In this document: one piece after another, positions 23,651 to 31,590 of the stretch
How the letters are laid out: the number at the start of each line of letters is the position of its first letter
How positions within the stretch are numbered: position 1 is the stretch's first letter
From: Oscillospiraceae bacterium
GTDB lineage: Bacteria > Bacillota > Clostridia > Oscillospirales > Oscillospiraceae
Direction: 5' to 3'
DNA length: 32,945 nucleotides
NCBI GenBank assembly: GCA_017501695.1
Contig: JAFVWL010000070.1
Span: 1-32,945 of the forward strand
The notes under the pieces: generated by a model
What the model was told of the DNA's origin: nothing
The model's input: the letters and a program-made list of their open reading frames with translations, nothing else
Database searches by the model: none
Program-made: the position numbers and the translations under genes

Positions 23651-26434
23651 ATGACAGATGCACAGCAGAAAGCCGCAGCCAAGCAGTTTGTGAAAGACTG
23701 GACTGGTCACGGTGACGAGAAACAGGAAACCCAGCGGTTTTGGCTTGACTTGCTCCAAAATGTCTTTGGAGTGGAGCAGGCCACCAAGGCGATTGAATTT
23801 GAAGTGCGGGTGAAGCTGGACCATACCAGCTTCATTGACGGTTATATCAAGGACACCCATGTGCTGATTGAGCAAAAGGGTGCCGACATTGACCTGAAGA
23901 AAGGCTACAAGCAGTCCGACGGCTCTATGCTGACCCCGTTCCAGCAGGCCCGCCGTTATGCTGGCTATCTGCCCCACAACATGAATCCCCGCTGGATTGT
24001 GGTCTGTAACTTCAAAGAGTTCCATATCCACGATATGAACCGCCCCAATGATACCCCTGAAGTCATTAAGCTGGAAGAACTGGCAACTGAGTATAGCCGC
24101 CTCCAGTTTCTGGTGGATACAGGTAACGAGAGAATCCAAAAGGAAATGCAGATTTCCCTACAGGCTGGTGAGCTCGTGGGCAAGCTCTATGATGCTCTGC
24201 TGAAGCAGTACAATTCTCCTGCCAGCGAAGCCGAGCTTAAGAGCCTGAATATGCTTTGTGTGCGGCTGGTATTCTGCCTGTATGCCGAAGATGCTGGCAT
24301 CTTTGGAAGCAAGACCATGTTCCACGACTACCTGAAAGGCTTTCAGCCGAAGAATGTTCGTAAGGCACTCATTGACCTGTTCCGTGTGCTGGACACCAAG
24401 GTTGCAGACCGTGACCCCTATATGGACGAGGATTTGGCGAGCTTCCCCTATGTCAATGGTGGCTTGTTTGCTGATGAAAATATCATCATTCCCCGCTTTA
24501 CCGAAGAAATCATTGACTTGCTGCTGACCAATGCCAGCGAGGATTTCAACTGGTCCCAGATTTCTCCCACCATCTTCGGTGCAGTCTTTGAAAGCACCCT
24601 GAATCCCGAAACCCGCCGCAGCGGCGGTATGCACTACACCAGCATTGAGAACATCCATAAGGTCATTGACCCGCTGTTTTTCGATGCTCTGTCTGCCGAG
24701 CTTGACGCCATTGAAGCGATTGCCGTCAAAAAGACAAGGGAGAACAAGCTGGCAGACTTCCAAAAGAAACTGGCATCCCTGACCTTCCTGGACCCCGCCT
24801 GTGGCTCTGGCAACTTCTTGACAGAAACATATCTGTCCCTGCGGCGATTGGAGAACAGAGCCGTCACCCTGCGGCTGGGTGAGCAGATTGTCATGGGTGA
24901 TGCTGCTGACTTCAACCCCATCCAGGTATCTATTGGACAGTTCTACGGTATCGAAATCAACGACTTTGCCGTGACCGTTGCCAAGACTGCTCTCTGGATT
25001 GCTGAAAGTCAGATGATGAAGGAAACCGAGGAAATTGTGCATATGCACCTGGAGTTCCTCCCGCTGACCAGCTATGCAAATATCGTTGAGGGTAATGCGC
25101 TGCGAATTGACTGGGAGACTGTTGTACCTAAGGACAAACTGAACTACATTATGGGTAACCCTCCGTTTGTGGGGAAGAAAGAACAGACTAAGCAGCAGAA
25201 ATCCGAAATGATGGCTGTCTATGGTAAGGGTATTTCTGGCGTGGGAAACATGGACTATGTTACAGCATGGTATGTCAAAGCCGCCGAACTTATGCAGGAA
25301 ACTAAAATCAGCACAGCATTTGTTTCGACCAATTCGATTACCCAAGGTGAGCAGCCACCTGTATTGTGGACAAAGTTGAATCAACTGGGTGTTTCCGTAT
25401 CCTTCGCGCACACATCATTCGATTGGAAAAGCGAATCAAAGGATGCCGCAGCTGTTTATTGTGTTATTATCGGCTTTTCAGTTGATACAGCCTCTTGTGA
25501 GAAGCGTCTTTATAATGGTGGTCGATACACTATTGTGAAGAACATTAATTCATATTTGCTGGATGCACCGACGGTTATTATTTCTAGTCGCTCTAAGCCT
25601 GTATGTGATGTCCCGAGTATGTGCTATGGCTCGATGCCCATTGATAATAATCATCTGATTTTGAACGAAGAAGATGTTTGCCTCGCCTTGCGTGAGTCAA
25701 AAGCCAACGCCGACTTCATAAAGGAGTATGTGGGTGGCGATGAACTGCTCAAAGGTAAAAAGAGATGGTGCTTATGGCTCCATAATGTCGACCCTGCAAG
25801 ATACATGAATTCCAAATTTATCATGGGTAGAATTGAAGCAACAAGGCATTACCGACTGTATGAATCTAATCGTCCGCAAACAAACAAAGCTGCTGATACG
25901 CCGCACCTGTTTGGTGAGGTTCGACAACCCCAAAATGGAGCATTGGTTGTTCCGAAAGTGTCTTCTGAGAACCGTTTGTATATCCCAATCTCCTATGTTA
26001 AGCCTGGCGTGATTATTAACGGAAGTGCCTTAATGATTCCTGATGCATCGCTGTATCATTTCGGTATACTCTCATCTAATGTTCACAATGCGTGGATGCG
26101 AGTGGTAGCTGGTCGGCTAGAGATGCGTTATCAGTATTCTGCTAATGTGGTATATAACAATTTTCCTTGGCCTAATCCTACTGAGGAACAAAGAAGAAAA
26201 ATCGAAGCTGCTGCACAAGCAGTGTTGGATGCACGAAACAATCATCCAACACTTACTTTGGCGGATATGTATAAGGATGTAAGATTCTTGTTATTGACCG
26301 ACCTTAAAAAAGCACATGACGATTTGAATCGAGAAGTTATGCGGGCATATGGGTTCTGGGGGAAACTAAACACTCCTGAAGAATGTGTGGCCGAGCTGAT
26401 GAAGATGTATCAAAAGCTGGTGGAAAACGCATAA
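23651..26434 (+). CDS. Single-chain MmeI-like (type IIG/IIL) restriction-modification enzyme
   Basis: The product has 927 residues, close to MmeI (about 919). The layout is that of single-chain RM enzymes. An N-terminal PD-(D/E)XK nuclease has Asp63, Glu74 and Lys76 (IDGYIKDTHVLIEQKG). A helical linker follows, then a gamma-class N6-adenine methyltransferase with motif I DPACGSGNFL (about 382) and motif IV NPPFVG (about 503), then a C-terminal target-recognition domain. Such enzymes methylate one strand of an asymmetric site and cut about 20 bases away when unmethylated. GGGGAGGAG precedes the start. Codon use is host-like until about 25270, then clearly AT-richer, suggesting the recognition half was exchanged. 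No separate S, M or R gene is adjacent. Target site is unknown. Confidence 0.9.
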   Translation: MTDAQQKAAAKQFVKDWTGHGDEKQETQRFWLDLLQNVFGVEQATKAIEFEVRVKLDHTSFIDGYIKDTHVLIEQKGADIDLKKGYKQSDGSMLTPFQQARRYAGYLPHNMNPRWIVVCNFKEFHIHDMNRPNDTPEVIKLEELATEYSRLQFLVDTGNERIQKEMQISLQAGELVGKLYDALLKQYNSPASEAELKSLNMLCVRLVFCLYAEDAGIFGSKTMFHDYLKGFQPKNVRKALIDLFRVLDTKVADRDPYMDEDLASFPYVNGGLFADENIIIPRFTEEIIDLLLTNASEDFNWSQISPTIFGAVFESTLNPETRRSGGMHYTSIENIHKVIDPLFFDALSAELDAIEAIAVKKTRENKLADFQKKLASLTFLDPACGSGNFLTETYLSLRRLENRAVTLRLGEQIVMGDAADFNPIQVSIGQFYGIEINDFAVTVAKTALWIAESQMMKETEEIVHMHLEFLPLTSYANIVEGNALRIDWETVVPKDKLNYIMGNPPFVGKKEQTKQQKSEMMAVYGKGISGVGNMDYVTAWYVKAAELMQETKISTAFVSTNSITQGEQPPVLWTKLNQLGVSVSFAHTSFDWKSESKDAAAVYCVIIGFSVDTASCEKRLYNGGRYTIVKNINSYLLDAPTVIISSRSKPVCDVPSMCYGSMPIDNNHLILNEEDVCLALRESKANADFIKEYVGGDELLKGKKRWCLWLHNVDPARYMNSKFIMGRIEATRHYRLYESNRPQTNKAADTPHLFGEVRQPQNGALVVPKVSSENRLYIPISYVKPGVIINGSALMIPDASLYHFGILSSNVHNAWMRVVAGRLEMRYQYSANVVYNNFPWPNPTEEQRRKIEAAAQAVLDARNNHPTLTLADMYKDVRFLLLTDLKKAHDDLNREVMRAYGFWGKLNTPEECVAELMKMYQKLVENA

Positions 26435-26554
26435 CGATCCCAGCCGGTGCAAAACAAGGAAGCCAGGCTATCATAACCACAGGCCGTGCAAGCCCACCCT
26501 TGCACAGGGGAGCCGTTCCGCTGCGGCGGGTGCGGGCGTAGCGAATATGTTTTG
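26435..26554. other. GC-rich non-coding stretch after the RM gene
   Basis: About 120 bases without a gene. A 7-bp hairpin (GTGCAAG at 26486-26492 with CTTGCAC at 26499-26505) is followed by a G/C-rich run with several CGG/GCG repeats (26508-26540). Its base content contrasts with the AT-rich end of the RM gene. It may be the edge of an inserted segment, or a structured RNA tail. Confidence 0.35.
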
Positions 26555-26580
26555 GTCCCCCCCGGCTGTGCCGGGGGGAC
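26555..26580 (+). terminator. Probable terminator of the RM gene
   Basis: A strong GC hairpin (GTCCCCCC arm and GGGGGGAC arm, one bulged C, loop TGT) spans 26555-26580. The following T-tract is weak (TTCTAC). Confidence 0.6.
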
Positions 26581-26595
26581 TTCTACACAATAAAG

Positions 26596-26628
26596 AAAAC
26601 CCAGAAGCCTTTCGGTTTCTGGGTTTTT
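26596..26628. terminator. Terminator of rplM-rpsI, bidirectional
   Basis: An 11-bp perfect stem (26596-26606 with 26617-26627), extended by three inner pairs, has T5 on the plus side and TTTCTTTATTG on the minus side. It lies just past the rpsI stop. Confidence 0.88.
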
Positions 26629-26650
26629 GATGTTCTTGATGAGAGACAGA

Positions 26651-27055
26651 TTATCTCTTGGAGAACTGAGGTGCGCGACGGGCGGCCTTCAGACCGTACT
26701 TCTTACGCTCCTTCATACGAGGATCGCGGGTCAGGAAACCGGCAGCCTTCAGAGCGGCACGGTGCTCGGGGTTGATGGTCAGCAGAGCGCGGGAGATGCC
26801 GTGACGGATGGCGCCGGCCTGGCCGGAAACGCCGCCGCCGGCGACGGAAACGACGATGTCAACCTTGCCAACCATGTCGGTGGTGACCAGGGGCTGACGG
26901 ACGACCAGCTTCAGGGTCTCCAGGCCAAAGTACTCGTCGATGTCGCGGCCATTGATGATGATGGAGCCGGTGCCGTTCTCGTAGACGCGAACACGCGCGA
27001 CGGAGGACTTACGACGGCCGGTGCCGTAAAAATACTTCTTCTTGCTCTCGTACAT
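26651..27055 (-). CDS. rpsI: 30S ribosomal protein S9
   Basis: The product has 134 residues. [17 protein letters not shown] at the start and the C-terminal [20 protein letters not shown] followed by FSKR are diagnostic. The conserved terminal Lys-Arg reaches the P-site tRNA in the ribosome. GGAGGTAA precedes the start. It follows rplM by 17 bases in the universal rplM-rpsI operon. Confidence 0.98.
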   Translation of the reverse strand: MYESKKKYFYGTGRRKSSVARVRVYENGTGSIIINGRDIDEYFGLETLKLVVRQPLVTTDMVGKVDIVVSVAGGGVSGQAGAIRHGISRALLTINPEHRAALKAAGFLTRDPRMKERKKYGLKAARRAPQFSKR

Positions 27056-27072
27056 TGTTCGTTACCTCCAAA

Positions 27073-27504
27073 TCAGTCCAGGGTCCAGGCCTCGGGCTTC
27101 TGAGCAGCGTGGGGATGCTCAGCACCCTTGTACAGGTGCAGGCGGGTCATGGCGCTGCGGCCGATGGAATTCTTGGGCAGCATGCCCTTGACAGCGTGCT
27201 CGACGGCGTAGTCGGAGCGCTTCTCCATCATGATACGAGCCTTGGTCTCCTTCAGGCCGCCGATCCAGCCGGAAACACGGCGGTACAGCTTCTGCTCGGC
27301 CTTGTTGCCGGTCAGAACAGCCTTGTCGGTGTTGATGATGATGACGAAATCACCGCAATCCACGTTGGGGGTGAAATCGACCTTGTGCTTACCGCGGAGC
27401 AGGTTGGCAGCGATGACAGCGGTGCGGCCCAGGGGCTTGCCGGCGGCATCGAGGACATACCACTTGCGCTCTACGGTCTCCTTCTTAACGAGGGTAGTAG
27501 ACAT
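27073..27504 (-). CDS. rplM: 50S ribosomal protein L13
   Basis: The product has 143 residues. RKWYVLDAAGKPLGRTAV, GKHKVDFTPNVDCGDFVI and MLPKNSIGRSAMTRLHLYKG are family signatures. L13 binds 23S rRNA early in 50S assembly. The start is set at 27504, with GGAGG 8-9 bases upstream. The in-frame ATG at 27519 contains that ribosome-binding site and is rejected. First gene of the operon. Confidence 0.98.
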   Translation of the reverse strand: MSTTLVKKETVERKWYVLDAAGKPLGRTAVIAANLLRGKHKVDFTPNVDCGDFVIIINTDKAVLTGNKAEQKLYRRVSGWIGGLKETKARIMMEKRSDYAVEHAVKGMLPKNSIGRSAMTRLHLYKGAEHPHAAQKPEAWTLD

Positions 27505-27536
27505 TGTTGGTTCCTCCATTTATGGTGAAATAATTT

Positions 27537-27565
27537 TTGACAAATCGGGGCGTTCGGAGTACAAT
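27537..27565 (+). promoter_or_regulatory. Sigma-A promoter facing the TtcA-like gene
   Basis: TTGACA (27537-27542), 17-bp spacer, TACAAT (27560-27565). Transcription would start near 27572, leaving a leader of about 160 bases before the start codon at 27732. Confidence 0.75.
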
Positions 27566-27584
27566 GTCTCCTGAGCGCTAGAAC

Positions 27585-27613
27585 TTTATATCACATCAAA
27601 AATCAAATGTCAA
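27585..27613 (-). promoter_or_regulatory. Sigma-A promoter of rplM-rpsI
   Basis: Minus strand: TTGACA (27608-27613), 17-bp spacer, TATAAA (27585-27590). It faces the plus-strand promoter, with 19 bp between the two -10 boxes. Confidence 0.85.
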
Positions 27614-27670
27614 CCGCTTTTTTTAGAAAAATTATGAAAACCCAATTAAACTTAAAAAAGCTTTGAAAAG

Positions 27671-27693
27671 CTCTTAAATGCTCCTAAATGCTC
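27671..27693 (+). repeat. Short 10-bp direct repeat in the TtcA-like leader
   Basis: CTCTTAAATG and CTCCTAAATG are followed by CTCA: just over two copies of a 10-bp unit in the AT-rich leader. Significance is unknown. Confidence 0.5.
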
Positions 27694-27731
27694 ACATCTT
27701 ATTTTTCTTATTTTTCGGAGGAAACCGTACT

Positions 27732-28472
27732 ATGCAGAAGCTGATTGGTCTTGTCCGCCGCTGTGTGGAGGACTACAATATGATCGAAGACGGGGACCGT
27801 ATCGCCGTGGGTGTGTCCGGTGGAAAGGATTCTCTGGCTTTGCTGGTATTTTTGGCGGAATTGCGGAAATATCATAACAAATCCTTTGAAATTGAGGCTA
27901 TTACCATTGACATGGGCCTGGGCATGGATTACAGTGCCATTTCCGCGCTTTGTGAGAAGCTGGATGTGCCCTATACCTTGGTTCCCACTCAGATCGGCCC
28001 CATTATTTTCGACTACAGGAAGGAAAAGAACCCCTGCTCCATGTGCTCCAAAATGCGCCGGGGAGCCCTGAATCAGGCGCTGCTGGACCGGGGAATGAAC
28101 AAGCTGGCCCTGGGTCACCATTTTGATGACGCGGTGGAGACATTTATGATGAGCCTGCTCTACGAGGGCCGTATCTCCTGCTTCCAGCCCGTCACCAATC
28201 TGGACCGGATGGGGGTCATCCAGATCCGGCCCATGCTGTACATTCATGAGAAGTCTGTGGATAATTTTGTGGCCAGGACCGGTCTGCCCGTACTGACCAA
28301 CCGGTGTCCGGTGGATAAGACCACCAAGCGGGAGGAAATCAAGCAGCTTGTGTATGACCTGAGTAAAACCTACCCGGACCTGAAGGACCGGGTCTTCGGT
28401 GCCATGCAGCGGTTCCCCTTGCCGGAGTGGGAACCCCACGGGCGGTATAAGCGGCCCAAGGAGCGGGACTGA
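27732..28472 (+). CDS. TtcA-like PP-loop tRNA thiolation enzyme
   Basis: The product has 246 residues. It has the PP-loop ATPase motif SGGKDSLALL (about 30), then CSMC with the CXXC pair, GHHFDDAVETFMMSLLYEG, and a further Cys in TNRCP. This is the TtcA/TilS-like pattern; TtcA makes 2-thiocytidine at position 32 of tRNAs using an iron-sulfur cluster. Firmicutes relatives are less studied, so the exact base is uncertain. The start at 27732 is set by CGGAGG; an upstream in-frame ATG has no such site. The HD gene starts two bases after its stop codon. Confidence 0.85.
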   Translation: MQKLIGLVRRCVEDYNMIEDGDRIAVGVSGGKDSLALLVFLAELRKYHNKSFEIEAITIDMGLGMDYSAISALCEKLDVPYTLVPTQIGPIIFDYRKEKNPCSMCSKMRRGALNQALLDRGMNKLALGHHFDDAVETFMMSLLYEGRISCFQPVTNLDRMGVIQIRPMLYIHEKSVDNFVARTGLPVLTNRCPVDKTTKREEIKQLVYDLSKTYPDLKDRVFGAMQRFPLPEWEPHGRYKRPKERD

Positions 28473-28473
28473 T

Positions 28474-29073
28474 ATGGAGCTGATTCAAAAAGCTGTGGAA
28501 TTTGCACGGCAGGTGTTTTCCGAAGACTGCGGGGGCCACGATTTGGACCATACCCTGCGGGTATACCGAATGGCTCTTCATCTGGCGGAAGCGGAGGGGG
28601 CTGATTTGGAGATTGCCGCTCTGGCGGCGTTGCTCCACGATGTGGATGACCGGAAGGTTTCTCCACAGACCAGCGAGAATCTGGACCGGGCCTCCCATTT
28701 CTTGTGGTCAAACGGTGTTTCGGAGGAAATGTTCCGGCGTGTGATTCTGATTATCTACGAAATTTCTTTCTCTCAGGGGCACCGGGTTCCGGAAACCCTG
28801 GAAGGGAAGTGCGTCCAGGACGCGGACCGGCTGGATGCCATGGGTGCCATTGGCATTGCCAGGACCTTTGCCTACGGCGGCAGCAAGGGCAGAAGAATGC
28901 ACGATCCTGCGGGCCGGGATCCGTTGACCTCTGTGAATCATTTCCATGAAAAGCTGCTGAAGCTGGCGGAGCTGATGAATACGGATTCCGCCCGAGAAAT
29001 AGCCCGGGAGCGCCACCGTTATATGGAGGAATACCTGGAGCGGTTCCAGCGGGAATGGGATGGAAATATTTAG
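28474..29073 (+). CDS. HD-domain hydrolase
   Basis: The product has 199 residues. The metal-binding residues are in GGHDLDHTLRVYRMA (His near 22), LLHDVDDRK (HD near 52) and DADRLDAMGAIGIARTFAYG, the layout of the YedJ-like HD proteins, a different subfamily from the HD protein at 16903. It should hydrolyse a phosphorylated small molecule, unknown which. The start at 28474 follows AAGGAG in the end of the upstream gene, so the two are one operon. A terminator follows its stop. Confidence 0.85.
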   Translation: MELIQKAVEFARQVFSEDCGGHDLDHTLRVYRMALHLAEAEGADLEIAALAALLHDVDDRKVSPQTSENLDRASHFLWSNGVSEEMFRRVILIIYEISFSQGHRVPETLEGKCVQDADRLDAMGAIGIARTFAYGGSKGRRMHDPAGRDPLTSVNHFHEKLLKLAELMNTDSAREIARERHRYMEEYLERFQREWDGNI

Positions 29074-29079
29074 TACAGG

Positions 29080-29111
29080 AAGGAACGGTGAAAAAACCGT
29101 TCCTTCTTTTC
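29080..29111 (+). terminator. Terminator after the HD gene
   Basis: A 10-bp stem (29080-29089 with 29096-29105) with an A-rich loop runs into TTCTTTTC, six bases past the stop. Confidence 0.85.
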
Positions 29112-29141
29112 GTATGAAGTATTTTCCACCGGGACATAATA
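29112..29141 (+). promoter_or_regulatory. Sigma-G-like (forespore) promoter
   Basis: GTATG (29112-29116), 18-bp spacer, CATAATA (29135-29141). This fits the B. subtilis sigma-G pattern (gHATR, 17-18 bp, CATnHTA) at every defined position. It lies between a terminator and the 84-residue gene. The sigma-A reading of the same bases has a poor -35 box. Confidence 0.5.
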
Positions 29142-29161
29142 CTGCCAAAGGAGGGATTGCT

Positions 29162-29416
29162 ATGGTAAAAGGAACATCCCGGCAGGTCATTGTGGTGGAC
29201 GCGCCGGAGCCAAAGCTTTTTGAACAGGCGATATTTATTCTGAAGAACGACGCAGTGGCCCGGGAGGGCATCTCCGATGAAGCACTGCTGAAGGAAGCGA
29301 AAAAACTGCTGCACAGCCGGGGAGGGGAGAAGGCGGTTTCCTTTGCTGGTCCGATTTGGGCCTGCGGCGGTGCCGCGGCCACGGGGCTGATCTGGCTGTT
29401 ATCCACATTTCTGTGA
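29162..29416 (+). CDS. Small conserved-looking protein with a C-terminal membrane helix
   Basis: The product has 84 residues. The soluble N-terminal part starts MVKGTSRQVIVVDAPEP and contains KLFEQAIFILKNDAVAREGISDEALLKEAKKLL, a likely helical region. The last 20 or so residues (ACGGAAATGLIWLLSTFL) form one membrane helix, so it is a tail-anchored type. AAAGGAGG precedes the start at 29162. It sits alone between a terminator and the next promoter, behind a sigma-G-like promoter, which hints at expression in the forespore. I recognise no named family and give no function. Confidence 0.82.
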   Translation: MVKGTSRQVIVVDAPEPKLFEQAIFILKNDAVAREGISDEALLKEAKKLLHSRGGEKAVSFAGPIWACGGAAATGLIWLLSTFL

Positions 29417-29417
29417 C

Positions 29418-29446
29418 TTGTCAAACCGGGGACTTTGTGATATAAT
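29418..29446 (+). promoter_or_regulatory. Sigma-A promoter of the dus gene
   Basis: TTGTCA (29418-29423), 17-bp spacer, TATAAT (29441-29446). It overlaps the end of the small membrane-protein gene. Confidence 0.85.
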
Positions 29447-29472
29447 CCTCCCGAATTTGGGAGGTGACCGGA

Positions 29473-30438
29473 ATGCGGCTTGGTAACCATGAAATTGAAA
29501 ATCCCCTGATTTTGGGTCCTATGGCAGGTGTGACCGACTGGGCCTACCGGACTGTCTGCGCGGAGCTGGGGGCCAACATCACCGTGACGGAGATGGTTTC
29601 CTCCCGGGCGTTGATCTATAAGGATAAGAAGACTGCCGCATTGCTGCGGAAGAATCCCGGAAGCCTCTGTGGCGCCCAGATCTTCGGCAATGATCCGGCC
29701 ATTATGGCGGAAGGTGCCCGGCTGGCTCTTGAAATTTCCGGGGCGGACTTTATCGACATTAACATGGGTTGCCCCATGCCAAAAATCGCCAATTCCGGCG
29801 ATGGCTGCGGCCTTATGCGGACCCCGGAACTGGCGGGCGAGATCCTTGCCGCGGTGGTAAACGCGGTGGATGTGCCCGTCACCGTCAAGTGCCGCCTGGG
29901 CTGGGACAAGGGCAGCATCAATGTGCTGGATTTCACCAAACGGATGGAGGATAACGGCGCGGCCATGGTCGCGGTTCACGGACGGACCCGGAGTATGCTC
30001 TATTCCGGTGTGGCGGACTGGGACACCATTAAAAAGGTAAAGGATCAGCTTTCCGTTCCCGTTATCGCCAACGGCGATATCTGCTCCGCGAAGGCGGCTA
30101 TCCGGTGCCGCAGCCGTAGCGGAGCGGATGGCTTTATGATCGGCCGGGCTGCCTTCGGCGACCCTTGGATTTTCGCTGAGGTCAAAGCCGCTTTAGCCGG
30201 AGAAGATATCCCCCAGCGGCCCAAACTGGCGGACCGGGTGGATGTGGCCCTGCGGCAGTTTGCCCTGGCTTATGAGGATAAGGGCGAAAAGATCGCCTGT
30301 CTGGAAGCGAGAAAGCATTTTGCCTGGTACCTACGGGGTGTTTCCCACGCGGCCTACTATAAAAATATCATTTCCTCCGTAACCACCATGGAAGATATTT
30401 ATAAAGTGGCTGAGGGAATCAAGCGGGACTTGCAATAA
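29473..30438 (+). CDS. tRNA dihydrouridine synthase, DusB-like
   Basis: The product has 321 residues. It is a TIM-barrel flavoenzyme that reduces uridine to dihydrouridine in tRNA. Signatures: LGPMAGVTDWAYR at the N-terminus (FMN site), DFIDINMGCPMPKI with the catalytic Cys in MGCP, VKCRLGWD, AVHGRTR, and DGFMIGRAAFGDPWIF near the end of the barrel. The stretch before DGFM (RCRSRSGA) is unusually Arg/Ser-rich. Start 29473 with GGGAGGTGA upstream; an in-frame GTG at 29464 overlaps that site. The M23 gene follows by 53 bases, probably in the same transcript. Confidence 0.93.
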   Translation: MRLGNHEIENPLILGPMAGVTDWAYRTVCAELGANITVTEMVSSRALIYKDKKTAALLRKNPGSLCGAQIFGNDPAIMAEGARLALEISGADFIDINMGCPMPKIANSGDGCGLMRTPELAGEILAAVVNAVDVPVTVKCRLGWDKGSINVLDFTKRMEDNGAAMVAVHGRTRSMLYSGVADWDTIKKVKDQLSVPVIANGDICSAKAAIRCRSRSGADGFMIGRAAFGDPWIFAEVKAALAGEDIPQRPKLADRVDVALRQFALAYEDKGEKIACLEARKHFAWYLRGVSHAAYYKNIISSVTTMEDIYKVAEGIKRDLQ

Positions 30439-30491
30439 TTACATGGAATCGGATTTCCGCCGTGGCGCATCCTAACCGGGAGGTGAAGGAT

Positions 30492-31433
30492 ATGCTGCGG
30501 CGGATATTCATTTGTTTGGTTCTTTTGGCTTTTTTGGCGGTGCCGGTCCGGGCGGATACCATCCGGTGGGTGGATTTCGATGTGCCCTATGAATCCCTGA
30601 AATACGCCATGGATGTGGACATCGCTACCTTTGAGACGGAAAAGCACCTGGACTGGATTGATATTCTGGCCCTGGCGGCTTGCCGTACCGGGGGAAAGGC
30701 GGGGCTGGATTCCGTGAAAAAGGCCGTCCGGGATCTGGGCGGTGACCGGTCACCGGAGGAGCTGCTGGACGGGAATCTGAAATACTATAATTACTATCAT
30801 GCGGCCTATGAAGCGGTGCTCGGTGGCTTTTTGGGCAGCTATGCCATCGAAAAGGACGGCCAATGGCTTCCCAAGTACGGCCTGAAGGCTTTTTCTCCCA
30901 TTGCTGAGGGCTACGGTTACAGCCATTGCGATGATTTCGGATTCAGCCGCAGCTTCGGCTTTTCTCGGAAGCACCGGGGCAACGATCTGATGGGCAGTTT
31001 GGGTACTCCCATTGTGGCAGTGGAGAGCGGCGTCGTGGAAGCTCTGGGCTGGAACCGCTACGGCGGCTGGCGGGTGGGGATCCGGTCCGCCGATTCCAAA
31101 CGGTACTATTATTATGCCCATCTGCAAAAGGACCACCCCTATGCTGAGGGCCTTCAGGAAGGGGACCTGGTCCAGGCCGGAGATGTGATCGGCTATATGG
31201 GCCGGACCGGATATTCGGACCGGGAAAATGTTAACAACATCGGCACTGTCCATCTGCATTTTGGAATGCAGCTTGTGTTTGACGAAAGCCAAAAAGAGAC
31301 GGACGCGGAGATCTGGGTGGATGTATACGATATTGTCCGGCTCCTGAGTCACCATCGGAGCAGTGTCCGGGAGGGAAAGCGTGTCTATCCTTACCGGGAT
31401 CTGGATACGGAAGAGTTTGCTCCGGTCGGTTGA
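30492..31433 (+). CDS. Secreted or membrane-anchored M23 (LytM-type) peptidase
   Basis: The product has 313 residues. A signal sequence or anchor at 1-21 (RRIFICLVLLAFLAVPVRA) is followed by an N-terminal region of unknown fold and the M23 metallopeptidase domain (about 165-265). Zinc ligands are visible: His and Asp in HRGNDLMGSLGTPIVA, and HLHF later; YYYYAHL is the other conserved block. Such enzymes cut peptide cross-links in peptidoglycan. Start 30492 with GGGAGG upstream. No cell-wall-binding domain is present. A sporulation role, as for SpoIIQ-type proteins, is possible but not supported by anything specific. Confidence 0.9.
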   Translation: MLRRIFICLVLLAFLAVPVRADTIRWVDFDVPYESLKYAMDVDIATFETEKHLDWIDILALAACRTGGKAGLDSVKKAVRDLGGDRSPEELLDGNLKYYNYYHAAYEAVLGGFLGSYAIEKDGQWLPKYGLKAFSPIAEGYGYSHCDDFGFSRSFGFSRKHRGNDLMGSLGTPIVAVESGVVEALGWNRYGGWRVGIRSADSKRYYYYAHLQKDHPYAEGLQEGDLVQAGDVIGYMGRTGYSDRENVNNIGTVHLHFGMQLVFDESQKETDAEIWVDVYDIVRLLSHHRSSVREGKRVYPYRDLDTEEFAPVG

Positions 31434-31440
31434 CCGGAGC
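31419..31440 (+). terminator. Hairpin over the stop codon of the M23 gene
   Basis: A perfect 9-bp stem (31419-31427 with 31432-31440, loop GGTT) covers the TGA stop. There is no T-tract after it, so it may act as an mRNA stabiliser or protein-binding site, not a terminator. Confidence 0.45.
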
Positions 31441-31517
31441 GGATTCGTCTGATTGCGCAAAAATTCCGGGTGCTTCGACGGCATATCTGTAACAGCCGCC
31501 GTATCTTACAAAACCCT

Positions 31518-31546
31518 TTGACAAATTCTATGGCCTGTGCTATACT
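31518..31546 (+). promoter_or_regulatory. Sigma-A promoter of pyrC
   Basis: TTGACA (31518-31523), 17-bp spacer, TATACT (31541-31546). No PyrR-type attenuator is visible in the 45-base leader. Confidence 0.85.
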
Positions 31547-31590
31547 GTATAAAACTGCGTAAAACCAACAGATATAGGAAGGAGATCAAA

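Noticed and set aside
29447..29464. CCTCCC/GGGAGG hairpin hiding the dus ribosome-binding site
   Set aside because: The left arm directly follows the -10 box and would lie upstream of the transcript start near 29453, so it is not in the mRNA.
28708..29979. A 423-codon minus-strand frame across three genes
   Set aside because: It runs antisense to the HD gene, the small gene and dus, which all have clear motifs and start sites.
30446..30474. Sigma-G-like promoter (GAATC-N17-CATCCTA) before the M23 gene
   Set aside because: Transcription would begin inside the ribosome-binding site of the gene, and the -35 box has a mismatch.
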